Below, one piece after another: positions 1 through 6,533 of a stretch of 11,450 bases of DNA. Positions within the stretch are counted from its first letter, which is position 1; each line of letters starts with the position of its first letter. Made by a program: the position numbers and the translations under genes. The notes beneath the pieces were generated by a model. The model had not been told where the DNA came from. It made no database searches and saw nothing but the letters and a program-made list of their open reading frames with translations. The DNA is taken from the NCBI GenBank assembly GCA_937907435.1, contig CALCIA010000336.1, positions 1 through 11,450 of the forward strand, given 5' to 3'. Source of the DNA: an uncultured Actinomycetes bacterium (GTDB taxonomy: Bacteria > Actinomycetota > Thermoleophilia > Solirubrobacterales > 70-9).

Positions 1-99
1 GCGAGAGGGGCGCGTCCCTACCCCGGGCGACAGCTTGCGGGGAACCGGCCCTTCCGGGCGCCAGCTTGCGGGGCCCCGTCCCTTCCCCATCCAGCTCAC
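1..99 (-). repeat. 3' tandem repeat element, left copy (end of leftward operon)
   Basis: This non-coding stretch follows the cupin stop. Read in the direction of transcription it holds three units with a period of 30-31 bp. Each contains the core aagctg or agctg (plus-strand cores at 92-97, 62-67 and 31-36); the unit nearest the gene is degenerate. The consensus is roughly CGCAAGCTGNCGCCCGGG followed by a purine-rich stretch and CCCC. The element ends in a tail reading acgcgcccctctcgc at the window edge. Positions 1-70 match 11159-11228 in inverted orientation at about 61 of 70 positions by hand alignment. It is probably a 3' UTR or terminator-associated repeat. Any hairpin partner like the one on the right would lie before position 1. 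Confidence 0.8.
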
Positions 100-104
100 A
101 TGGC

Positions 105-476
105 TCAGCCAAGCTTGAGTGGAACTCCGGTCGTTCCCTCGATCTCCGCCTGGTCTCCGGTGTTGACGGTGCCCTTGCGCTCGAAGAGGACGACCTGGCA
201 GCCCTGCGAGGCGATCGGGCGATGCTCGGTCGTCGCCGGCACCACCGCCAGGTCGCCCGGTTCGAGGATCAGGTCGTCCTGCTCGCGCAGCTCGATCCGC
301 AGCTGACCGGCGACGACGTAGAAGAGCTCGTCGGCATCGTCGTGGGCGTGCCAATGGAACTCGCCCTCGAGCTTGGCCAGCTTCACGTCGTAGTCGTCGA
401 CGGTGGCGGCGATGCGCGGTTCCCAGAGGTCGTCGAAGCTTGCGAAGCCGGCCTCGACGTTCACCTTCTCGATCAT
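105..476 (-). CDS. small single-domain cupin protein
   Basis: This 123-residue protein is one cupin beta-barrel. Motif 1 runs from about residue 38 to 57, with HAH at 43-45 and Glu50; motif 2 runs from about 74 to 87, ending in His85. The 3-His/1-Glu metal site (H43, H45, E50, H85) is therefore intact. Cupins of this size include isomerases, small dioxygenases and sugar- or amino-acid-binding proteins; sequence alone does not give the substrate. It is the last gene of the leftward operon, 66 bp after the TauE-like gene. The ATG at 476 is preceded by a strong AGGAGG-type ribosome site. The gene stops just before the 3' repeat element. A role in isomerising or oxidising a pathway intermediate is inference. 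It is about half the length of two-cupin enzymes such as ureidoglycine aminohydrolase. Confidence 0.9.
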   Translation of the reverse strand: MIEKVNVEAGFASFDDLWEPRIAATVDDYDVKLAKLEGEFHWHAHDDADELFYVVAGQLRIELREQDDLILEPGDLAVVPATTEHRPIASQGCQVVLFERKGTVNTGDQAEIEGTTGVPLKLG

Positions 477-542
477 CGTTCCTTCCTCCTTCTCGTTGTT
501 TTCTCAGTTTGGCGGGGACGCCGGGGCGTGCCTCGAACTCAC

Positions 543-1283
543 TCACTCGACCAGGAGCACGATCGCGCCGACCAGGCCGACGGCGATCACCGTCCAGCGC
601 AGCGGCTCCTCGGAGATGCGGCGACCGTGCGCGGCGCCGAGGCGCGCGCCGGCGGCCGAGCCGACCGCGACCAGGACCGCGGCGAGGATCGCGACGTGGG
701 CGAAGAAGAGGAAGATCAGCGCCGCGACGCCGTCGGCGGCGCCGACCATCACGTTCTTGAAGCCGCTGAGGCGGCGCAGCGGCTCGGCCAGGAAGAGGCG
801 GAGGGTGGCGATCACGAGCACCCCGGCGGAGGCGCCGAAGAAGCCGCAGTAGACGCCGGCGAGGAGGGCGATGGCGGCGAGGGCGACCCCCCGCGCGCGG
901 GGCGGCATCGCGTGGGCGTGGGTGTCCGGCTCGATCGCCAGCAGGACGCAGGCGAGGAGGATCAGGGCGGGGACGACCGACTTGAAGACCGAGCTCGGCA
1001 GGGCCAGCAGCAGCACCGCCCCGCCGAGGGCGCCGAGCGCGGTCGCCGCGGCGAGCAGGCCGACCCGCCGCGCCTCGCCCGCGAGCTCGGGCCGGTAGCC
1101 CCAGATCGCCCCGGCGTCGCCGCAGCAGAGCCCGACCGTGTTGGTGACGTTGGCGGTGATCGGCGACAGGCCGACCGCCAGCAGGATCGGGAAGGTCAGC
1201 AGCGAGCCGGAGCCGACGACGGCGTTCGCCGCGCCCGCCCCGCCCGCCGCGGCGAGGACGCCGAGGGCCTCGAACGGGGTCAT
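543..1283 (-). CDS. sulfite exporter TauE/SafE family membrane protein
   Basis: This 246-residue, very hydrophobic protein has about seven to eight likely membrane segments (for example around 7-40, 74-96, 103-118, 132-165, 180-210 and 229-245). It carries the family's N-terminal signature GSGSLLTFP at 24-32, followed by SPITANVTNT at 40-49. The second half repeats the fold with GFFGASAG near 147-154 and KNVMVGAADG near 176-185. TauE/SafE proteins are usually assigned to export of sulfite, sulfoacetate or other organic anions through the cytoplasmic membrane. It starts 34 bp after the RidA stop in the same operon. No clear ribosome site precedes the ATG, so translation may be coupled or the start may differ slightly. 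In this context it would most simply remove an anionic end product of the pathway, which is inference. Confidence 0.9.
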   Translation of the reverse strand: MTPFEALGVLAAAGGAGAANAVVGSGSLLTFPILLAVGLSPITANVTNTVGLCCGDAGAIWGYRPELAGEARRVGLLAAATALGALGGAVLLLALPSSVFKSVVPALILLACVLLAIEPDTHAHAMPPRARGVALAAIALLAGVYCGFFGASAGVLVIATLRLFLAEPLRRLSGFKNVMVGAADGVAALIFLFFAHVAILAAVLVAVGSAAGARLGAAHGRRISEEPLRWTVIAVGLVGAIVLLVE

Positions 1284-1317
1284 CCCGCGTCGCCGCGGGC
1301 GGGTCCGGTGGGCGTCC

Positions 1318-1734
1318 CTACCCCTGCCGCGGGCCCGAGCCCTCGGCCAGGGCGGCGATGACGTCGACCTCGACCAGTGCCCCGGCCGGCAGGCCCGCCG
1401 CCTGGAAGGCGGTGCGGGCCGGCGCCGGATCGTCGAAGTGGCGCCGGTAGACGTCGTTCAGCGCCGGCCAGTCCTCGAGCACGGCGAGGTAGACGGTGGC
1501 GCGGAGGACGCGGTCGAGGCCGGAGCCCGCCGCCGCGAGGATCGCCGCCAGGTTGCGCAGCGCCTGCTCGCTCTGCGCCTCGATCCCGCCCTCGACCAGG
1601 TTGCCGGTCTCGGGATCGAGCCCGATCTGCCCGGAGACGTAGACGAGGCCGGCGTGGGTCACGGCCTGCGAGTAAGGGGCGCCGGCGAGCGGCGTCGGGG
1701 CCTCGGTGGTGCGGACGGCATGGATCTCTTGCAT
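1318..1734 (-). CDS. RidA family enamine/imine deaminase (Rid/YjgF/UK114)
   Basis: This 138-residue protein matches the RidA family in length and motifs. Tyr21 lies in APYSQAV, VYVSGQIG is at 31-38, Arg107 lies in PARTAF, and Glu122 lies in LVEVDVIA. The Arg and Glu pair corresponds to the catalytic residues (Arg105/Glu120 in E. coli RidA). These proteins hydrolyse reactive 2-aminoacrylate and related enamines or imines released by PLP enzymes, giving the 2-oxoacid and ammonia. A start at 1734 is chosen over an in-frame ATG at 1797. It has a GAGGAAGGA ribosome site and does not run back into the preceding M20 gene, which ends 46 bp upstream. A PLP enzyme begins in the divergent operon, so a role in finishing that enzyme's reaction is reasonable but inferred. 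Confidence 0.95.
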   Translation of the reverse strand: MQEIHAVRTTEAPTPLAGAPYSQAVTHAGLVYVSGQIGLDPETGNLVEGGIEAQSEQALRNLAAILAAAGSGLDRVLRATVYLAVLEDWPALNDVYRRHFDDPAPARTAFQAAGLPAGALVEVDVIAALAEGSGPRQG

Positions 1735-1780
1735 CAGGATTCCTTCCTCGTGTTGCTGGGTCTGGGGTAGGGAGGGCGGC

Positions 1781-3022
1781 TCAGGCGACGCCGGCAAGGC
1801 GCGCGAGGGCGGCGGTGAGGACCTCGACCGAATCGGCGACGGCCGCGCGGTCGGTCTCCTCCTCCGGGGTGTGGCTGATGCCGTCGCGGAGGCTGCGGGC
1901 GAACAGCATCGCCACCGGCACCCCGGCGCCGGCGAGGACGGCGGCGTCGTGGCCGGCGCCCGAGGGCAGCTGGTGAAGCGGCAGCCCGGCGCCGGCGACC
2001 GCCTCGTCGAGGACCCCGCGGAGGCGCTCGTCCATCGCCACCGGCGGCGAGTCCCAGGTCAGCTCGGCCTCGCCGCGCGCGCCCTGGACGCTCGCGGCGG
2101 CGGCGATGAGACCGGCGAGCAGCCGGTCGAGCTCGGCGAGGTCGGCGGGATCCTCGGCACGACAGTCGACCGAGAGCCGTACCTGCTCGGGGATCACGTT
2201 GGGAGCGCCGGGTCGGACCTCCAGCCGGCCGACCGTGGCGACGCCGCGGCCGTCCCAGCCGGCGACCTCGGCCTGCAGGCGCCCGACCAGCGTCGCCGCC
2301 GCGACCAGCGCGTCGGAGCGCCCCTCCATCGGCGTCGTCCCGGCGTGCCCGCGCCGCCCCTCGAAGGTGACCGCGTACTCGTGGACGCCGGCGATCGCGG
2401 AGACGACCCCGACCGTCGCCCCGGCCCGGGCGAGCACCGGCCCCTGCTCGATGTGGAGCTCGAGGAAGCAGTCGGGGAGGGGGGAGGGGAGCCAGCCGGC
2501 GCTTGGCGGCTCGGCCGCGCCGATGCTGCCGACGAGCGCCTCGCGCACGCTCGTCCCCTCCGGGTCGGCGGCGTCGAGCTCGCCCGGCCCGAGCGCCCCG
2601 CAGAGGGCACGGCTGCCGAGGCAGCTGCGGCCGAAGCGGGCTCCCTCCTCTTCGCGGAAGGCGATCAGGGCGACACCCCGGTGCGGCGCCGCGTCGAGGG
2701 CGGCGATCGCCTCGAGCCCGGCGACGACCCCGAGGGCGCCGTCGAAGCGGCCGCCGGCGGGGACGGTGTCGAGGTGGGAGCCGAGCCAGACCTCGGGCAG
2801 CTCGGGACGGCGCCCGGCGCGGGTGCCGACCAGGTTGCCGACCGGGTCGACCGTGATCGCGAGCCCGGCCTCGCGCATCCACCCGGCGAGCAGGCGGTGC
2901 GCCTCGTCCTCGGCCGCCGAGAGCCCCGGCCGCGTGGCGTGCGGGGCCGGGCCGATCGCGAACAGGCGCTCGAGCCGCTCCAGCACTCGGGTGGCGCGGC
3001 GGTCGAACCGTGGATCGCTCAT
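1781..3022 (-). CDS. M20 family metallo-amidohydrolase (N-carbamoyl-L-amino acid hydrolase / allantoate amidohydrolase type)
   Basis: This 413-residue enzyme belongs to the hydantoinase/carbamoylase group of M20 hydrolases, whose members are usually about 410 residues. Two-metal ligands are visible: His83 and Asp85 in GSHLDT, Asp94 in GGRFDGALGV, Glu124-126 in FREEEGARF, His190 in LELHIEQGP, and His384 in GISHTPEE. Other family marks are GHAGTTPM at 225-232, PNVIPEQVRLSVDCR from 274 and GAGHDA at 355-360. The family removes carbamoyl or similar amide groups from amino acids or ureides. The exact substrate cannot be read here. It is the first gene of the leftward operon. The ATG at 3022 has a GGGAGAGGA ribosome site; longer in-frame extensions would run through the divergent promoter and antisense to the next gene. 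Transcription probably starts in the 3023-3076 gap. Confidence 0.93.
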   Translation of the reverse strand: MSDPRFDRRATRVLERLERLFAIGPAPHATRPGLSAAEDEAHRLLAGWMREAGLAITVDPVGNLVGTRAGRRPELPEVWLGSHLDTVPAGGRFDGALGVVAGLEAIAALDAAPHRGVALIAFREEEGARFGRSCLGSRALCGALGPGELDAADPEGTSVREALVGSIGAAEPPSAGWLPSPLPDCFLELHIEQGPVLARAGATVGVVSAIAGVHEYAVTFEGRRGHAGTTPMEGRSDALVAAATLVGRLQAEVAGWDGRGVATVGRLEVRPGAPNVIPEQVRLSVDCRAEDPADLAELDRLLAGLIAAAASVQGARGEAELTWDSPPVAMDERLRGVLDEAVAGAGLPLHQLPSGAGHDAAVLAGAGVPVAMLFARSLRDGISHTPEEETDRAAVADSVEVLTAALARLAGVA

Positions 3023-3038
3023 TTCCGAATCCTCTCCC

Positions 3039-3067
3039 TTGACAACTTGATCTGGCGACGGTATACA
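3039..3067 (+). promoter_or_regulatory. sigma70-type promoter of the rightward operon
   Basis: A perfect -35 TTGACA at 3039-3044 is followed after exactly 17 bp by TATACA at 3062-3067. Transcription would begin near 3074-3076, at or within a few bases of the ATG at 3077. No ribosome site precedes that ATG, so the transcript is likely leaderless, a common arrangement in actinobacteria. The promoter lies in the 54-bp gap between two divergent operons, so it probably overlaps the promoter of the leftward operon. No convincing -35/-10 pair is seen on the minus strand. Confidence 0.7.
3061..3066. promoter_or_regulatory. candidate GntR-type operator (GTATAC palindrome)
   Basis: GTATAC is a perfect palindrome of the GT-Nx-AC form bound by many GntR-family regulators. 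It overlaps the -10 element of the rightward promoter. The same locus encodes a GntR/FCD regulator at 8206-8883. I did not see GTATAC elsewhere in the window. The pairing of this site with that regulator is inference. Confidence 0.35.
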
Positions 3068-3076
3068 GAATTCAGA

Positions 3077-4324
3077 ATGGAGAATAACGAACACCGACAC
3101 CAAGTCATCGAGGCCCATCGCAGCTGCGTGGTCGACCTGCGCTGCCTGCGCTGCGGCCAGGTAGTCCCCTACGGCGAGGACGCCTACCTCTGCCCCGTCT
3201 GCGGCACGGGAACCGGCCCCTCCGACGCCGGGATCCTCGACGTCCGCTACGACTACGAGCTCGCCGCGCGGGCCCTGTTCGACGACGGTCGGCTCCGCTC
3301 CGACCGCGACGACATCTTTCGCTACCTGCCGCTGCTGCCGGTCGAGGAACCGCGGACCGACCTGCGCGCCGGCTGGACGCCGCTGGTCGAGGCCCCGCGC
3401 CTCGCCGCCGCGCTCGGCGTCGGCTCCCTCTACCTCAAGGACGAGACGCGGAACCCGAGTCGGGCGCTGAAGGACCGGGCCACCGCCGTCGGCGTCAACC
3501 GGGCCCTGGCCCAAGGGCGGACCGACATCTGCTGCGCCTCCGCCGGCAACGCCGCGATCTCCCTCGCCGCCTTCGCCGCCAACGCCGGCCTCCGCGCCCA
3601 CGCCTTCGTCCCTCACGACGCCTCGGAGATCCGGCTCGAGTGGCTCGACGCGCTCGGCGCCGACGTGATCCGCTCCGAAGGCGACTACGACCAGGCCTAC
3701 GACGAAGCCGAGGCGATGCGGGCCGCCGGCTGGTACAGCCGCAACTGCGCCTTCAACCCGTTCCTGGTCGAGGGCAAGAAGACCTGCGGGCTGGAGATCA
3801 CCGAGCAGCTCGACTGGCGCGTCCCCGACGTCGTCATCAGCCCGGTCGGCGACGCCTGCACGCTGTCGGGGATCGGCAAGGGCTTCCGTGACCTGCAGCG
3901 GATGGGGCGGATCGACCGCCTGCCGCGGCTGGTCGGGGTCCAGGCGGCCGGCGAGCCGGCGATGCTGAACCTCTACCTGGAGCAGCAGGGCCGGCCGCCG
4001 GTGGCCGAGCCGGGGGACACCGCGGCGGCCTCGATCGACGTCGCCCACCCGCGCAACGCCCGCCGCCTGCTGAACGAACTGGAGGCCAGCGACGGTGAGC
4101 TGCTGGCGGTCGAGGACGCCGAGATGCGCTCGGCGCAGTCGCGGCTGGCACGGATCGGCGGCACCATCGCCGAGCTGGCGAGCGCGAGCACCCTCGCCGC
4201 GCTCCACCACCTGTCGGAGCGCGAATCGCTCGCCGCGGCCAGGGTCGTCTTGGTCGTCACCGGCGGGCGGACCGACGAACCGATCACGAACGACGAACCG
4301 AACACGAAGGGAAACGAGCGATGA
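3077..4324 (+). CDS. threonine-synthase-like PLP-dependent enzyme (fold type II) with N-terminal zinc ribbon
   Basis: This 415-residue protein starts with a four-cysteine zinc ribbon (Cys23, Cys26, Cys39, Cys42), followed by GILDVRYDYE, as in many threonine synthases and cysteate-synthase-like enzymes. The catalytic domain has the PLP lysine at Lys132 in RALKDRAT, a substrate loop SAGNAA at 155-160, a phosphate-binding loop VGDACTLSG at 257-265 and a closing VVTGG at 393-397. Fold type II enzymes carry out beta or gamma eliminations and replacements on amino acids. The lysine context differs from the SFKDRG usual in threonine synthase, and neighbours are catabolic, so a lyase or dehydratase role is as likely as threonine synthesis. 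It is first in the rightward operon, starts at the ATG just after the promoter, and overlaps the next gene by ATGA. The last 18 residues hold a small tandem repeat. Confidence 0.88.
   Translation: MENNEHRHQVIEAHRSCVVDLRCLRCGQVVPYGEDAYLCPVCGTGTGPSDAGILDVRYDYELAARALFDDGRLRSDRDDIFRYLPLLPVEEPRTDLRAGWTPLVEAPRLAAALGVGSLYLKDETRNPSRALKDRATAVGVNRALAQGRTDICCASAGNAAISLAAFAANAGLRAHAFVPHDASEIRLEWLDALGADVIRSEGDYDQAYDEAEAMRAAGWYSRNCAFNPFLVEGKKTCGLEITEQLDWRVPDVVISPVGDACTLSGIGKGFRDLQRMGRIDRLPRLVGVQAAGEPAMLNLYLEQQGRPPVAEPGDTAAASIDVAHPRNARRLLNELEASDGELLAVEDAEMRSAQSRLARIGGTIAELASASTLAALHHLSERESLAAARVVLVVTGGRTDEPITNDEPNTKGNER
4274..4309 (+). repeat. 18-bp in-frame tandem duplication at the 3' end of the PLP enzyme gene
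   Basis: Two copies of an 18-bp unit lie side by side (4274-4291 and 4292-4309) with two mismatches. They encode DEPITN and DEPNTK in the last residues of the PLP enzyme, beyond the conserved catalytic fold. This is likely a slippage duplication in a dispensable tail. Confidence 0.75.
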
Positions 4325-5538
4325 GCGAGACGAAGGCGGCAAATCTGGAGGGCGTGCGGATCGAGGCCCCGGGCTTCGAGGAGGAGCTGGCGCAGCGCCA
4401 CGGCCGCCTGCGCGAGGACCTGGAGGAGCTCGGCGCCGAGGTGCTGATCGCGACCCGCGAGGCCTCGGTCACCTATCTGACCGGCTACACCACCCGCACC
4501 TGGAGCAACTTCAGCCGCCCGATCGTCGCCCTGCTCTTCGCCGACGGCTCGCTGGAGATGCTCTGCGCCGACACCGAGGCGCAGCAGATCGAAGCGCGGG
4601 TGCCGAACGTCGTCGTCAGCGGCTACGGGGGCCTGCGCGCGGTCGAGCCGGGGACGCCGCTCCCCGACGGTCGCTTCCAGTTCTCCCCGGGCGCGGTCGA
4701 GGCGCTCGACAAGCTGCTGCGCGAGCGCGGCGTCAGCCGCATCGCCGTCGACGGCCTCGGCGCCCTGCACCCGCCGGTCTCCCAGCTCACCGACGGCCTC
4801 GGCGATTGGCCGCGCGAGCTCATCGACGCCTCCACCGCGCTCTGGGACCGGCGCCTGATCAAGAGCGACTGGGAGGTCGACCAGCTGATCCGGGCGGCGC
4901 GCGTGCTCGAGGTGGCCTTCGACCTGCTGCCGGCCCGGCTGGCGCCGGGCCTCAGCGAGCGCGAGCTGCACGGGCTCCTCGGCGCCGCCTGCTTCGAGGC
5001 CGGGGCCGACGAGATCGGCTACACCGACGTCGTCGTGGTCGGCGGCGGCCGCGAGATCTTCGGCTCGCCCACCGACCGCGTCTGGAATCGGGGCGAGGTC
5101 CTCTACGTCGACGGCGGCGTCATCGTCAACGGCTACTGGGCCGACTTCTGCCGCCAGTACACGGTCGGTGAGCCGACCGCCGCGCAGGCCGACGCCTTCG
5201 CGGTCGTCGCCGAGGAGCGCGAACGGGCGCTGAGCGAGTTCCGGGTCGGGATGGCCGCCGGTGAGCTCGGGGCGCTGATGGGGGAAACCGCCGGCATCGA
5301 CCCGGGCAGCCACCAGGCAGGCCGCTTCGGGCACGGGATCGGGCTCTACATGCCCGAGCCGCCGTCGCTGGCGCCGGTGGACACGACGCCGCTGGAGCCT
5401 GGAATCGCCTTCTGCCTCGAGCCGATGCTGTTCCGCGACGGAACGCACTACGTGATCGAGGAGGAGTACGTGGTCGGCGGGGAAGGGTTGAGGCCGATCA
5501 CGGAACCGGCACCACAGGAACTGATTGGGATCAGTTAG
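4321..5538 (+). CDS. M24 family metallohydrolase (Xaa-Pro peptidase / creatinase-like)
   Basis: This 405-residue, two-domain protein has an N-terminal creatinase-type domain (about 25-175) and a pita-bread catalytic domain (about 185-395). All five metal ligands of the metal-dependent branch are present: Asp264 and Asp275 in YVDGGVIVNGYWADF, His338 in GHGIG, Glu367 in FCLEPML, and Glu380 in VIEEEYVV. Two histidines that flank the metal site in methionine aminopeptidase appear replaced, by Phe247 in EIFGSPTDR and by Pro345 in GLYMPEPP. True creatinases and ectoine hydrolases lack metal ligands, so neither fits simply. The likely reaction is hydrolysis of a C-N bond in a small dipeptide-like or cyclic compound. 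It overlaps the PLP gene by 4 nt (ATGA) and precedes the binding protein by 24 bp, so it belongs to the uptake and catabolic operon. Glutamate is mostly GAG, unlike the next gene. Confidence 0.88.
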   Translation: MSETKAANLEGVRIEAPGFEEELAQRHGRLREDLEELGAEVLIATREASVTYLTGYTTRTWSNFSRPIVALLFADGSLEMLCADTEAQQIEARVPNVVVSGYGGLRAVEPGTPLPDGRFQFSPGAVEALDKLLRERGVSRIAVDGLGALHPPVSQLTDGLGDWPRELIDASTALWDRRLIKSDWEVDQLIRAARVLEVAFDLLPARLAPGLSERELHGLLGAACFEAGADEIGYTDVVVVGGGREIFGSPTDRVWNRGEVLYVDGGVIVNGYWADFCRQYTVGEPTAAQADAFAVVAEERERALSEFRVGMAAGELGALMGETAGIDPGSHQAGRFGHGIGLYMPEPPSLAPVDTTPLEPGIAFCLEPMLFRDGTHYVIEEEYVVGGEGLRPITEPAPQELIGIS

Positions 5539-5562
5539 GGACAACTGGAGGAGAGAACGACA

Positions 5563-6531
5563 ATGGAAACACGAAGTCGAAGGTCCGTCGTGCGATCAAG
5601 CTTGGCGATGGCGGCGCTTGCCGTGGTCACCGCGGTGCTGGTCGCCGCGTGTGGGGGCGGCGGCTCGAGCAGCTCCGGCGGCACCGAAAGCGGAGCCACC
5701 GAAGGCACGGCCGCGGCCAACGCCGAAACGGTGAGCTCGTCGGCGCCGGTCAAGGCGCCGGAAAACCTCGTCAGCGGCGGCAAGATCACGTTCGGGACCG
5801 ACTTCACGTTCCCGCCGTACGAGTCGATCGAAAACGGTGAACAGACGGGTTTCGACGTCGAAGTCGCGCAGCTCTTAGGTGAAACGCTGGGGTTGGAAAC
5901 GGAAATGATCGACACCCGCTTCTCGGTGTTGATCCCCGGTCTCGAAGCACACCATTACGACGCGATCCTGTCGGCGATCTACATCACGCCGGAACGGCTG
6001 GAAGCGGTCGACATGGTTCCTTACTTCAACACCGGCAACGTGATGGTGGTGAAGGAAGACGGCGAATACCAGCCGAAGACCCCGATCGAAATCTGCGGTC
6101 ACAAGTTCTCGGTCAACTCCGGTGCCTTCGTCGAATCGGTGATCGAAAACGAAGTGAGCAAGGAATGCGAAGAACAGGGGCTCGGGTCGATCGACGTCCA
6201 GGTCCTGCCGACCGAAACGGCGAACTACGAACAGGTCGCCAGCGGCCGCTCCGAAGTCATCCTCAGCGACACCGCGGTCACCGCCGCCCAGCTCGCGGCC
6301 GAGCCGCAGCTTGGCCTCCACGTCTCCAGCGCCCCGGGCGAACTGTTCTACTCGACCCCCGGCGGCATCGCCGTCCCCAAGGGTGAAGAAGAACTGTTCA
6401 ACGCCCTCACCGAAGCGGTGGAATACCTGGAAGGGAACGGCAAGCTCGAAGCGCTGCGCAAGAAATACGCGCTCGCCCCGGCCGATACCGCCGAGGTGAA
6501 GCAGGCCGAAGCAGAAGCCGGAGGGAACTGA
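5563..6531 (+). CDS. amino-acid-type ABC transporter solute-binding lipoprotein
   Basis: This 322-residue extracellular binding protein is of the polar amino acid family (SBP family 3). Residues 1-30 are a lipoprotein signal: a basic start, a hydrophobic stretch at about 14-28 and a lipobox ending LVAAC with Cys30 as lipid anchor. The start SRRSVV resembles a twin-arginine motif. A Gly/Ser/Thr/Ala-rich linker (31-65) precedes the folded domain, which opens with GGKITFGTDFTFPPYE, typical of the family, and contains GFDVEVAQLLGE near 97-108. A strong GGAGGAGAG ribosome site precedes the ATG, suggesting high translation. It lies directly before its transporter gene (2-nt gap). Codon use is odd: 36 of 39 glutamates are GAA, and there is a TTA leucine codon at 5875. 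The ligand is probably an amino acid or a similar polar compound. Confidence 0.93.
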   Translation: METRSRRSVVRSSLAMAALAVVTAVLVAACGGGGSSSSGGTESGATEGTAAANAETVSSSAPVKAPENLVSGGKITFGTDFTFPPYESIENGEQTGFDVEVAQLLGETLGLETEMIDTRFSVLIPGLEAHHYDAILSAIYITPERLEAVDMVPYFNTGNVMVVKEDGEYQPKTPIEICGHKFSVNSGAFVESVIENEVSKECEEQGLGSIDVQVLPTETANYEQVASGRSEVILSDTAVTAAQLAAEPQLGLHVSSAPGELFYSTPGGIAVPKGEEELFNALTEAVEYLEGNGKLEALRKKYALAPADTAEVKQAEAEAGGN

Positions 6532-6533
6532 GA

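Noticed and set aside
66..1361. Plus-strand open frame across the cupin and TauE region
   Set aside because: It is antisense to two genes with intact motifs and good spacing, and its translation is highly charged and repetitive with no domain.
1764..1773. Another match to the repeat core (ggggtaggga) between the M20 and RidA genes
   Set aside because: Only ten bases, in the opposite sense to transcription, and next to a normal ribosome site. It is probably chance.
4321..5538. Ectoine hydrolase (EutD/DoeA) as part of an ectoine utilisation operon with the PLP enzyme
   Set aside because: The M24 protein has a complete metal site, which ectoine hydrolases lack as far as I recall. The M20 enzyme is of carbamoylase type, and no ornithine-cyclodeaminase-like or transaminase gene is present.
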